Positions 11,752-23,600 of a stretch of DNA of 64,000 nt are shown one piece after another (the first letter of the stretch is position 1; each line of letters starts with the position of its first letter). The notes under the pieces are model-generated. The model had not been told where the DNA came from and ran no database searches. It worked only from the letters and a program-made list of their open reading frames with translations. Source of the DNA: Amyelois transitella (Eukaryota > Arthropoda > Insecta > Lepidoptera > Pyralidae); assembly GCF_032362555.1 (NCBI RefSeq), contig NC_083532.1:261001-325000 (forward strand), read 5' to 3'. Position numbers and translations under genes: made by a program.

Positions 11752-13725
11752 ATGTCTCTACCTCCTAACAAGACATGCGAAGAATACTTTGAAGAATCCA
11801 TATCATTTTTCGAAACTTATCAATTTCTATATAACTCTCCTAACACAGATGTACTGATAAATGGGTCTTTAGATAAAATAAATATAGATAATCTTGAAGA
11901 AAAAAATGTGTTCAACGAAAACTACAAAATAACAGAAGACCAAGATGAATTTTTGAAGACATTCTTTGATAAATCCTCCAAATTGATGGTAAATTATGGA
12001 GAATTTGAGGGTAGTTGCGAAGAAGTCGCAGACGTGCCGGTAAGCGACAAAAAGAGACATGAAATAACATATTTGACGAAAGAAATAATTGATGTTTGTA
12101 CAGCAAACGAATGCGATACAATCGTTGATTTTGGAGCCGGGCTGGTTAGTATTATAGGTTAGGTACCTATTCTACTCACTTTTTGCACCTACCCTTATTT
12201 TTTCTTGTCTTTTTCACGTGTGGTTTAAGAGTGTGGTACACGAAAAGTATTCTAAGATGAATAGTAAGTCCTGTCCTAGCCTGGTGCCCCCAAATTCCTC
12301 TGGGTCTGGCATTTTTTTCCTTCCCAGACCTAATTCTCATAATTTACACAAGTTCTCTTGGGAATTCAATAGTTCAATTGGGAAGAACACCAGATTTCAG
12401 GCTTGGACGCAAAACACAAGGAAAACCAGCTTATTAAGTTGACGTTACCAATATCTATTTCAGGGATACTTAGACCAGTTTCTTCACCAGAAAACGAATT
12501 ACAAAGTTCTTGGAATAGAAAGCAATAGTAACCATTACATCGGGGCAAAGAAAAGGCAAAAGAAATACCATATGGACTCAGCGGATCGTGTAAAATATTT
12601 AAAACATACGATAAACGAAGATTCACATACAAAAATACAGGAATCTTTGGTAGAAAAGTTTCCGGAAGCAAATAAAGTCTGCATAACTGGCCTCCATGCT
12701 TGCGCGGATTTAACTGTTACCGCCATAAATTTATTTTCAAAAATGGCCGCCGCGAAATCTATGGTTTTGATACCGTGTTGCTATCATTTGATGTCGAAAG
12801 AAAACGGTAGATTTAAAAACTTCCCGCTGAGTCGGAGTTTGAAAAAGATTGTGGAAGAAAGAAATTGTTATGGTTACTTCGGAATTCCGTTTTTGAGATT
12901 AGGCGCTCATCCTCAAGATTTGAATGGGAGCTTGGAAGACATGGTTTTCAATTTGCTTGTGAGAGCTGTGTTGCAACTTTATGCAAATAATCGTAAGTTC
13001 ATTGTCGATTCTGGTAGATATTTGCGATCCTAGGATCCTTCAGTATGTAGGTGGACAAGATGGAAGTGCTCCACAGCCTGAAGGTAAACGCCACACGGGT
13101 GAGGCATATCCTAGCTGGAGCCTCATTTGAATATGTTTCTTACAGTTCATAGCAATGGCAGACTACTACCTACCGAGGCTATAGGAATCAATATCGGTCA
13201 TGGTTGATCGTGTTCAGGAGAAACTGCTACCCAACTTATCTGTTTTTTTCTTGACTGTAAATATTTGTTATATGAGCTCATTTTAACTAGAACGTTATAT
13301 CTTAAATCAGGACATGAGTATGATACAATAACAATGTGTTCTTAATTTCAGATAATTGCAAATTGAGAAGAAACAAAAGAAAAGCTGTCAATGTTAAAAA
13401 CACGGACCACAATTTTGAATCTTACATACAAGACGCGATCACCACTGGTTTCTCTTTAATATCCATACAAAACGATGAAAATATAGTTAACTTCGAGTTG
13501 GAAGAACTTAGAGCAATTTGGCGGGAAACCTGTCGAAACTCGACATTTAAAAAAGCCGCCATATTTGTGATGCTGCAAAATTATTTGCAAGTTATCGTTG
13601 AAAACTTTATTTTGTACGACAGATTGAAGTATCTGCAAGATATTGGGATAAAAAATTGTAGATTCAAAAAGATATTCAATCAAAGTGTGTCACCCAGATG
13701 TTTGGCTTTGATAGTTTGTAAATAA
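11752..13725 (+). CDS. METTL25: METTL25-like methyltransferase
   Basis: SAM-dependent methyltransferase-like protein of the METTL25/METTL25B (RRNAD1) family; its substrate cannot be told from the sequence. Exons: 11752-12144, 12464-12992 and 13352-13725, joined in phases 0 and 1, giving 431 residues. The first join restores the SAM-binding motif I as VDFGAGL/GYLDQFL. Family motifs follow: ITGLHACADLT, the IPCCYHLM cysteine motif with FPLS after it, and a C-terminal ENFILYDRLKYLQ ... SPRCLALIV block as in METTL25. A 3' splice acceptor (TTTTTACAG) ends at 11741 only 10 nt before the ATG, and the frame stays open between them, so an upstream exon (UTR or coding) probably exists. AATAAA overlaps the stop region. 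Human METTL25 is longer, so a missing N-terminal exon is possible. Confidence 0.88.
12145..12463 (+). other. METTL25 intron 1
   Basis: GTTAGT donor and TATTTCAG acceptor. No interspersed repeat recognised. Confidence 0.85.
12993..13351 (+). other. METTL25 intron 2
   Basis: GTAAGT donor and TTAATTTCAG acceptor. Unique-looking sequence. Confidence 0.85.
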
Positions 13726-14566
13726 AAAGTATATTAAGTTTAAGTATTCACATTTATTTTATTTCTAACCATGTTAGCTGTTGACTTTGTAATGTGATGT
13801 TTTTAATAGATATAAATTTTCTTGTCCAATAGTTGGACAATCAAAAAACATAATTTGGGCCTAATACTAGCAAGGAAACATAATAAATTAAAAAATACAA
13901 GACTGCATTACACTAAAAGTAGAAGTGTCTTTGCCCCTTAATAAAAAACATACAGTATACAATAAATGTTTCCAGTCTCATTTATTATACATTTTTAAGT
14001 TTAAGCTGCCAATTACAACAACAAACTTACATTAAAAATATTTTACAACAGATATAATATTAAACAATAAACATCAACATTAAATATAATATAATACATA
14101 CTATATCCAAAAAACAACTATATATCCTTGGGATTTATGTAACAAAAAAATTGTAAAATATTGCCAAAAACCTGAATTGCAATAGAAAGTTGAAAGGAAC
14201 ATATTAAATGAGATAAAATAGGTTCCTTAGTCATACAAAAAACAAAGTATGACAATAATTTCTGCCAGTAAATAAAGCTGCATACATAAAGTATGATTTG
14301 TGCTACAAATAGAAATATGAAAACAGACAAGACATTAAAATTATAATGTGGGTTGCATGGATATTGCAATTAAGCCCACATAATAATTAATTTTTGCATT
14401 TCATTTTAAACATTGGTCACTGAGTCTTAAATAATTTTAAGTAGGTGTATTTTCCTTTTTTACCCTGATTTACTAGTCAAGTTCAAGATTTTAACGACCT
14501 GAGTTTCCAACCCTACTTATTTTTACATTAATTTAAATCTTACAATCCTAAATTAATTCTTTTCAA
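13726..14566. other. Convergent 3' ends of METTL25 and ZAD1
   Basis: Very AT-rich, with no recognised repeat. It holds the 3' UTRs of both genes; no terminator-like element is defined. Confidence 0.5.
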
Positions 14567-16189
14567 TTAACTGATGCTTTGTCCTTCAACAACCTCTTGT
14601 TTATTCACTATATCAGAATTGATATTTTCTTCTAATTTGATATTCGCCTTGGGTCTACCAGGCCTTCTCTGCGTCATCATTTTTTTCTTCCATTCCAAAG
14701 TACTGTCAGTTTCCGGATAAATTATTATCTCGCCTGTCGTCGGATTTATTGGATATACCCCTTCAGGAGTATGCTTTTTCTTAGCCATGTCCATTCCATG
14801 GCGTCTTTTCATGTGTTTGTTGTAATTTGGCCAATTTGTGAAGTCTCGTTGACATAACTCGCACGAATAAGGTTTTACACCAGTGTGTTGCCGAATATGT
14901 TGGTTTAAAATAGTTTTGAAACGGAAACCTTTATTGCAGTACGAACAAACATAAGGCAGTAGGTCTGTGTGGATGATCTGGTGCGACGATAGCTGCTTCT
15001 GCAGGCGGAAACATCGCCCACATTGATCACAAGCAAACGGTTTATGACTATCATGTACTCCGACATGGTTACGTAACTGGCTCGCAGTTTTGAAGCTTGC
15101 TTTACATATTTCGCACTGATGCGGCCTTGTGTCCTCGTGTAAAATCATATGGCCGGCCAGATTCTGTTTATTTAGGAAACATTTACCGCATTTCTCGCAA
15201 GTGTGATCCCGTTTTCTTTCCGTGTGAATTAATAGATGTGTGCTTAGGCTGCCCTTGTGTTTGAATGTCTTTTTACATAATATGCAGGTTAGATTATCAT
15301 TCAGCGGCAAAGAAGGAACTCCTCTAGTTTTGTGATCCTTGTAAAACGAGTTTATATGCTCGGACATTTGGTCTGAACTCTCAAATAAACTATTGCATCC
15401 TTTGCACCAATATTCAGATGTTATATGAGTGGTTTTGTGCAAATTAACTTGATGTGGCGATGTAAATTTCAAAAAGCACTTATAACATGACAGTTTAAGG
15501 AATTTTCGATGTCTTTGAACATGCACTAGGAAACTGTCTAGCCGTAACTTTCTGATATTACAATCCGTACATCGATATGCATTACAACTGTTATGATATT
15601 GTATCGAGTGCATTTTCAGCTCTTCAATGGTTTGGAACTGAGTTTCGCAATACGAACAGGTCCAGCTGTAATCTTCCCAGGTCAGTTTTAATTGAGCTAA
15701 AGGCAGGTTATCTAAACTTGTGCGAGAACAATCTTTATGCTTCCGTTTTAACCGTTTCTTCGTTGCTTTCGGTAATAAATCTTTATTTTCTACGGATTCG
15801 TTTTTAAAATCTATTCGCATCTTCTCTGGTTCGGTTTTGATAATAGTTTCATCGCACTTAATATCTTCTGAAGCGTCGTAATCGAAATTTTCTGTGTCCG
15901 AAGAAGTAGATTCCTTTTTAATATGTTGAACTAAAACTATGTCGTGTAACACTGTTTGCGCCTGCTCCACACCGGAAACAAACTCGAAAGCCTTCTGTAA
16001 AGCATTGATACACACAAAACAAACTGTTTTCGGCAGTAATTCCTCAGTGAGATCCATCGAAATGTTGACTTTTGCAAGTTGGTCTAAAACGTCACGTCGT
16101 TTTTCGTCGTCCACGCTCAGATTTATCAGTTTTGAGTGTGTTTTTAGTTCAGCGCATAGTCGGCAAAAGCCAGGCTCTGATTTACTCAT
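14567..16189 (-). CDS. ZAD-C2H2 zinc-finger protein 1 (intronless)
   Basis: Likely nuclear DNA-binding transcription factor of the insect ZAD zinc-finger class, 540 residues in one exon. The ZAD (zinc-finger-associated dimerisation domain) uses C9, C12, C57 and C60. An acidic linker contains repeated I-K-x-E/IKTE motifs resembling SUMO-acceptor sites. Ten C2H2 fingers follow the leader W-x-x-Y-x-W-x-C (around residue 170), the last six as a regular array. The C-terminal tail TPEGVYPIN is nearly identical to that of the neighbouring paralogue. RRPGRPK near the end looks like an AT-hook. The paralogues have a phase-2 intron between fingers 2 and 3; here the equivalent site (HRKFLK/LSCYKC) is uninterrupted. 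The gene is convergent with METTL25 and divergent from paralogue 2. The target gene is unknown. Confidence 0.92.
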   Translation of the reverse strand: MSKSEPGFCRLCAELKTHSKLINLSVDDEKRRDVLDQLAKVNISMDLTEELLPKTVCFVCINALQKAFEFVSGVEQAQTVLHDIVLVQHIKKESTSSDTENFDYDASEDIKCDETIIKTEPEKMRIDFKNESVENKDLLPKATKKRLKRKHKDCSRTSLDNLPLAQLKLTWEDYSWTCSYCETQFQTIEELKMHSIQYHNSCNAYRCTDCNIRKLRLDSFLVHVQRHRKFLKLSCYKCFLKFTSPHQVNLHKTTHITSEYWCKGCNSLFESSDQMSEHINSFYKDHKTRGVPSLPLNDNLTCILCKKTFKHKGSLSTHLLIHTERKRDHTCEKCGKCFLNKQNLAGHMILHEDTRPHQCEICKASFKTASQLRNHVGVHDSHKPFACDQCGRCFRLQKQLSSHQIIHTDLLPYVCSYCNKGFRFKTILNQHIRQHTGVKPYSCELCQRDFTNWPNYNKHMKRRHGMDMAKKKHTPEGVYPINPTTGEIIIYPETDSTLEWKKKMMTQRRPGRPKANIKLEENINSDIVNKQEVVEGQSIS

Positions 16190-16588
16190 TGTGGAAATTC
16201 ACAGGAAATCGGGTTCTTATTAAAAGATTATTTTATTTCACGATCACAAAAAGACCCTTTCTTGGTTCCTTTTCCTTCAAAAAACCATTTGTTGACATTA
16301 GTTAGTTGACAGTAGCCATAGACTAAAAACAAAAAACAATAGTGTAGTAGTGAGCAGCCCATAAGGAAATTAAGTTTTTTTGATAAAGCTGGACATTCAA
16401 TGTGAACTTTTTTCTACCAAACTTAGTTTCTACTACATTTTCTATTCTGGCAATAGATATGCCAACTTACAGAAAATATTAAAATCAGGTGCTGTCACTC
16501 AACAAGCCGTTGTCAATATTTGTGTCAAACTTTGTTGTATGTTTATTTAATAACGAATGAGAAAATATCTAATTTAAATGGATTAATA
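16190..16588. promoter_or_regulatory. Shared divergent promoter of ZAD genes 1 and 2
   Basis: Only 399 bp separate the two divergent start codons, so both promoters and 5' UTRs must lie here unless there are unseen upstream exons. The stretch has no recognised interspersed repeat, unlike most intergenic DNA in the window. No clear TATA box was found. Confidence 0.55.
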
Positions 16589-18769
16589 ATGGAAAAGTTA
16601 GTAAATACTTACTGTCGCCTTTGTGCAGAACCCAAGAGCCCAGAGAAGCTGCTTAATTTGCGTGAAGACTGTTTAAAACACCAAGAAATCTTATTAAAGT
16701 TGACGTTCTTGAATGCACATTACGTCGAAATAAACTGCGACAATATTTTGCCTAAAACAGTCTGTTTCATTTGCTACGACTCTCTAAATAAAGCTTACGA
16801 CTTCCTCGACAAGGCGAAGAGAGCTCAGAATACATTAGCAGTATTATTTTTGAATAAAAATGCTGCGAAATACGATGACTTATCAGATGATGATCGCATG
16901 GTTTTCGACGATTTCCTATCCCAGGAACCCGCAGAAGACCTTAATATTGAAGTTAAACAAGAGAAAATCAGTCCAAAGTTAATAAAAAGTGCCTCGACAG
17001 CATTAGAAACTGTAATTGAAGTAAAAAATGAACCTAAAGAAGAATACCCGGAACAGCCTAATTTATCAGATATATTAAACGAAAATGTCACTAATAATTG
17101 CGAGCAGACGTTAGATGTCCAAGATATAATAGAAGCGGCAATATGCAATATACCGATGAACTCAAATGTTGAGATTTATGCGAAGGACTTACCAGATTTG
17201 GACAAAAGTGTCATAAAGACTTGGAAAGATTATCCATGGCTGTGTGCCTTATGTAACATTGAATTTTTAGATCTGGACACGTTGAGGTTGCACGCGAAGG
17301 CAGTACACGGCAAGTGTGCTACGTTCCTGTGTATCGACTGTAAGGTTGCAAGAAAAGATAAATTTACTTCCTTCGTTAAGCATGTTAGAAAACATTGGAA
17401 AAGTTTGAGGTAATAAAAATATAGTTTTCTTTAACTACCAACATTCAATCACGTCCTCATCCCGTACAGCATAGACAGGGCCAGCAGTCTTTAAAATATT
17501 AAAGGGAATTATGCCAGCTCTGTCTTCCCTGCAAGGGATACCACAATATTATGTGAATAAATGTTTAGATCTTGTGCTGACATCATTAAATGACATATGT
17601 ATAGTCACGTCTATATCCCTTGCTAGGTAGACAGAGCCGACAGTCTTGAAAAGACTGATAGGCCACATTCAGCCGTTTAGCTTGACAATAGTTGAGATTT
17701 AAAAAAAAAAATATGGGTTATTAGCCCATGGTCTAAAAGAAGAATGCCAAGTTTTTGCCTATCCCTTTGTCGCCTTTTACGACATCCATTGAAAAGAGAT
17801 GGAGCGCTCTTATTCTTTTTTTAAGATATACCTAAGCTCTTGGCAACTATTCTTAAACATTATTCAATATATTCCAGAAATTACTGTTACTATTGCAACG
17901 AAATAATCGACAAAACTGAATCATCTGGTACCCACTTGAAGCTACACTTCTTGAAGTCCCAACTGCCTTGCCCTCTATGCGGAGAAATAGTCCAGAACGA
18001 GGAAGAACTGAAACTACACCTCCAGGAGTACGGAGCTGTGAAAACTAAGCGAAAACCACGAAGAAAGCCTGGAACACCAATCACAGTCGAAGACCTGACG
18101 TGTTCGCTATGCAAAAAGGTCTACAAAAACCCCAACAGCCTGAGAGATCACATGAAACTTCACAAGATTGACAGGAAAAGGAATTACACGTGCGAACGTT
18201 GCGGCAAAATGTTTTATAACAAAGGTACTCTAACCTCTCATATAATGTCTCACGACAAGATCAGACCGCATGTTTGCAGGATATGCAACAAGTCGTTTCT
18301 CTATCCGAACATGTTGCGGAGACACGTTGAAATGCATTCCGGTGTTAAGCCGTTCTCGTGTGAACAATGTGGACGTTGCTTCAGATTGCAATATCAGTTG
18401 AATGCCCACAAAATTGTGCACACAAACTCGATGCCTCACATATGCCAGTATTGCAATAAGGCGTTCCGTTACAAGCAGATTTTGAAGAATCATGAACGGC
18501 AACATACGGGTGCGAAGCCTTATTCTTGCCAGCAGTGCGGTATGGAATTCACGAATTGGTCCAATTACAATAAGCATATGAAACGTAGACACAATACGGA
18601 CACATCGAAGAAGAAAATCACTCCGGAGGGAGTTTTTCCTATCAATTCGGAGACAGGACAGATAATACGGGTTGAGAACAGTTTGGGAATGGAAGAGTGG
18701 AAGAGTAAGATCATGATTCCGGCCAAGCGCGGGAAGAAGAGAGTGATAAAGCAAGAAAACAATGATTGA
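16589..18769 (+). CDS. ZAD-C2H2 zinc-finger protein 2 (two exons)
   Basis: Paralogue of the gene at 14567-16189. Exons 16589-17409 and 17878-18769 join in phase 2 (KSLR/NYCYYC), giving 570 residues. The start ATG is chosen because MEKLVNTYCRLC places the first ZAD cysteines as in the neighbour. ZAD: CRLC near residue 9 and VCFIC further on. The acidic linker again carries V-K-x-E motifs. Ten fingers: a block of four beginning W-x-x-Y-x-W-x-C, whose fourth finger (CPLCGEIV..HLQEYG) lacks its last histidine, then six canonical fingers. The tail has KKKITPEGVFPIN and then a basic stretch. The intron holds an inverted A repeat. Probably a nuclear DNA-binding regulator with unknown targets. Confidence 0.91.
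17410..17877 (+). other. ZAD2 intron, half filled by an A repeat
   Basis: GTAATA donor and ATATTCCAG acceptor. An inverted, degraded A copy spans 17586-17827, its head about 50 nt from the acceptor; a worn A-like fragment lies at 17455-17545. Confidence 0.8.
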
Positions 18770-20666
18770 ATTATCCCTTGGTAGACAGCCACGTTAAAAT
18801 TGAGATTCAAATAGTGTCAGGTTGCAAGCCCATCCCCTACAAGAAAAGTTTACGACATACAAGGGAAAGAGATGGAGTTGTCTGTATATATGTATGTATG
18901 TTTCACGAGTGAATGTTCAGTTGTAAAGTGCAGTATTTTTTTAATGTGTTAAATTTTATATAAAGACACTTGTACTAATGACGACATAATGTAAGTCTCG
19001 AACTTACACTAAGGCTAGCATAATCTGTGTAAATTGTTCCATATATGTATAATTGTATATATTTATTTGTAATATCTTTCTTGCACAGAAATTTACACAG
19101 TTACAAGAAATAGTACGTATTTATAAAAGTAATAAATCACTTGCAATGACGGAGTTATCCAGTGAAGGGATCTCTTCCAGTAAAACGGCAAACAATAAAG
19201 GAAATAGATAATTCATTTAAAAATTGTCGCATAATATATTAGGATACACTCTTCACGTCTATTCCTTACGGGTTAGACAGAGCCACGAGCCATTAGTTGG
19301 ATCTCATAAACATAGATTTGAGATCTAGACATGTCTAATGGTAAATATTGTTCTGTGGTTGTTTCATTTTTGGTCAAGATATACTAAACATTATTCTTAT
19401 TATATTCTGTTCTTTTATTTGTATAGTTGGTTTATAATTTTGTTTATATTTATAGGGTCTAGCAGATAAAACGGCAATATGTAAAATATTTTTTTAATAA
19501 TTAAGTTACGAATAAAATTATGCCATAATTTATTTTCATTAATTTGTCCTTCATTCATTCATTCATTTTGTAGCGGGAGCGATGATTCGGGCTCGACCGC
19601 CACCAAAGGGAAGATCTTCCGCCAGGTTGATATGTTATGCATACGCGGCTCCGACAAACTTTGCTTCCGCGATTTGGACTGCTGTTTTGGCTGATGGTGT
19701 CGCATGATTGGCTGTTGTGACTTTTAGCGTAGAGATGTCGCCACAGATATACAGAGTCAATAGTAACAACTAAGTACGTTTATCTGGAACATATTGGCGG
19801 GAATTAGGTGAACGAGTATATTCTTTTAGTCGCCTTGTTGGTCTGGAAGCAAAAAGAACATTTCAGCTATACATCCTACATATAATCTGTAGGTGATCTA
19901 AAGATGTCCACATTGACCGGAGAAGGAGTGCAAGAAGTTAAAATCGAGGCGTGCGAGCGTCTTCTAAGAAGGTAACTTACATACGTTATGTCAAGTCTAT
20001 ATCCCTTGCGGGGTAGACAGAGCCAACAGTCTTGAAAAGTTTGGCTTTATGATGGAATTGAGATTCAAATAGTGACAGGTTGCTAGCCCATCGCCTAAAA
20101 GAAGAATCCCAAGTTTATAAGCCTATCCCTTAGTCGCCTTTATTTCAGCTATATTAAAAGTTAATCTAGGGAAAGGTTTATAGTTAACTTAGATTCTACT
20201 AGGTAGTGAAGTAGTAACTTATCTGAATCTCATTAACATCATTAACCGACCCAGTTGAACGTGGTCTTTAAGTTTTTGACTTTGACCTCGTATTGCATTC
20301 ATGGTTGCGTGCTACACATACATGTGCGTGCATACACAAAAAAAAGGTTTTGTTAACTGTCAATACTGTCATTGTCAGGCAGTTTACCATGAAAAAAAAA
20401 GCGTAATGTCAACAAAGCCAAGCTACGCTAGAATTTTGTTAAAAACTTTATAATTTTGTTAAAAATATCAATTTAAATAACTTATTGTTTCAGTTCAAGC
20501 TTATGAATGATCTATGTGATTGTGTAAACGTTATCAAAACAGAGACAATAAGGCTACAAAGTAAAATAATGTAGGTACAAAATGGCCTTCCACAACTTAC
20601 GTTTCCCTTCAACACTACTCGCCTGAATGTTTCTTAAACTGATGCTTGTCTAAAACTGTAATAAGC
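18770..20666. other. ZAD2-ZAD3 intergenic region
   Basis: A remnants (18771-18882 minus, 19250-19280, 19990-20143 minus), a B tail fragment (18990-19072), a D fragment (19075-19212, minus) and a minus-strand F repeat (19571-19745). About 20300-20666 is repeat-free and is the likely ZAD3 promoter and 5' UTR. Confidence 0.6.
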
Positions 20667-23600
20667 ATGTCAGAAGCTACAGAATTTAACAAAAACGAAC
20701 AATCGTTCATACCTGTCACTGATTTAAATGATGTGAAAAACATGGATTATGGACAATCTATACGTGAGGAGTCGTCGACGGTGGTGTCCGCAGACACTGC
20801 AGGGGACAACGCCAATCCTGCTGAAACAAAATATAGGGAACCACACGACACAAGTCCCGTTTCGCGGGGCCACTGTCGTTTCTGCGCCACCGAAATGGCT
20901 TCTGGCGACCTCTTCGACTTGTCCACTGAAGACATCATAGAGAAATATCAAAAACTACTGGTGTACCTCAAGTTGGAGGTAGATTTCTCGCCAACCAACA
21001 AGTTGCCTAAACAAGCGTGCGGGTCATGCCACAATACGTGTTTAGAAACATATCGGTTCTTTTTAAAAGTGAAAAAAGCTCAGGACGAGTTGAACGCAAT
21101 ATATAATAATGTCACATATGTTCTGGAAGTGGAAGGAGCTGGCAATAAAGAGGTTCCAATGGAAATTGATGTGATACAGAATATGGTGGTCGGTAAAGGC
21201 GTAATAAAAACGGAAGTCGAAGATGGTTATGATGATGCGCACTTGGAGCAGAGCTCGTCCGATGAGGAGGTGCAATTGACAGGTACACAGCACATATTAT
21301 ATACCGTAGGTACACAAGACTTGGCTCTGTCTACCCTGCAAGAGTTGGTTACTCTTCCACGCAAATACTGCTGAACCAATAACGATGAAATTTGGTATGT
21401 AGGCAGATGAAGACCCAGGATAACATAGGCTACATTTTATCCCAGATTTCCGTCAAGATTGATTCAATGCGGACGAAGCGGCTGGCCTCTAGTAATATAA
21501 TCCTTTACTCTTGGTTTTCACAGATTTGGATGACTTAAAACTAAGCAAAGACACCATCACCCAAAAACCTGCATCAAAATCCCTTAAACAGCCAAAAACT
21601 GAAGCAACACACGACGTAAAGCCCAAAAGACGAGCCAAAAAGACAGCGTACAAAGTCAAGAAAGTGCCGATGAAAGTTTTGAAATCCGAGACGAATGTTA
21701 AGAATGTCAATTTCTCGTGGGCAAGTTATCTGTGGTCGTGTGACCATTGTAAAGCCGAGTTGGATACGATGGAGAACCTGAGGCTGCACAGCAGGTTCTC
21801 GCATAACTATTGCTACGGGTTCACTTGTGTGGACTGCAACGATGAGTTTAACACTTTCAACGCGTTCGTGGAGCACGTCCGTATGCACAGGGAGTATTTG
21901 AGGTAATTTTAACAGGTGAATGTGGCCTATTACTGACTGTTGGCTCTGTCTGCCCCTCAGGGGATATACCTAGACGTGATTATATATGATGGACTGGTAG
22001 CGTAGAGAAAATAGCTGGCAGCAGCTTTAAGTGCAGATCGTAAGAGTCAATCAAGGTATGGGCTTGAAATACTACAACGAGAGTTGTTGCTAGCCCAGGG
22101 AATCCCAAGTTAATAAGCCCTTAGTCACCTTTTACGACATCCATAGGAAAGAGATGGAGTGGACCTACTCTTTTTTCTTTTTTCAATTGGGCACAACACA
22201 AAAAAAAAATATATTGGGATATTATTAAAAAAGTCTTAAAAATAGAAAATATAAAAGGCGGACCTCCGGCCCCGAAACACTTCTGTGGTCCGGGAACAGG
22301 CAGAGATGAGAGAGAGATTTGAATAAAAAAAATCCATTCAAATTTTCAGACTGTACTGCCAGTATTGCAACAAGAAGTTTAGAACCAAAATGGAGTGTGT
22401 CGCCCACACTCTCACCCACTGGAGCGACGGTCAGAAGATATGCGAGCTGTGTGGTGAGATATTCCCCAGTCAGGGCGCTCTGACACAGCACAAGAGCTCT
22501 TACAGGTATGTGTGTAATTATTTATTTGGAAGACCTACGACTGTTTACAAAAAATAACGCTACGCATGTGAAACAAATGGTCCAATTACATGTTCTCACT
22601 GAAAGAAACACTAATATAAATAAAATAAAGTAACATCAATCTCTTTGTGCCGTGTGGTTCCCGGCACCAGTACAAAAAAGAATAGGACCACTCTATCTCT
22701 TTCCCATGGATGTCGTAGAAGGCGACTAAGGGATAGGCTTACAAAGTAAGGATTCTTTTTTAGGCGATGGGTAAGCAACCTGTCACTTTTATATGAATCT
22801 CAATTCTATCAGTAAACCAAACATCTGATCGTGGCCTATCAGTATTTTCAAGACTGGTGGATCTGTCTACCCCGCAAGGTATATAATCGTAATTATATAT
22901 TTGTATGAATGTATAATAAAATATAGTATCGTTGAGTATGTATCTCGTAACACAAATCTCCAACTTACTTCGAGGCTAACTCAATCTGTGTAATTTGTTC
23001 CTTATATATTTACTAGATGTGCCGGCAACTTCATCTGCGTGGAATAGTTATTTTGGGCATTATTGAAGCCGTCAAGGATGAATAATTTTCCCCGTTTTTT
23101 TTCACATTTTCCATTATTTTTTTTGCCTTATATTTGCAGCGTGATTTTATACTATTAGCACGGTCAAACAAACAAACTCTTCAGCTTTATAATATTATTA
23201 GTATAGATTTATTTATTTTACTTACAGAACGAAGCCGTTGACTCACAACACGAGGCGCAAAAGACCCAGACTGGTGGAGGGGCATTCGGGCTCGTGGGAC
23301 GATTACATTTACACGTGTCAAGACTGCTATCAGGTAACGTAATACTACGGCGGCCACTCCAATACGTCACATGCCATTAGCCAATGACAGCGAAGCGTGC
23401 GTCGCGGTTAACCAATAAATAAATAATACATACATACATACATAAAATCACGCCTCTTTCCCGTAGGCAGAGACTACCTCTTATAAATAAGTAATAAATA
23501 AATATATACAGGACAAATTACACATATTGAGTTAGCCTCGAAGTAAGTTCGAGACTTGTGTTACGAGATACTAACTCAACGATACTATATTTTATAATAA

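Noticed and set aside
18230-18754. 174-codon minus-strand frame
   Set aside because: It is antisense to the ZAD2 finger exon; regular finger codons leave the complementary frame open.
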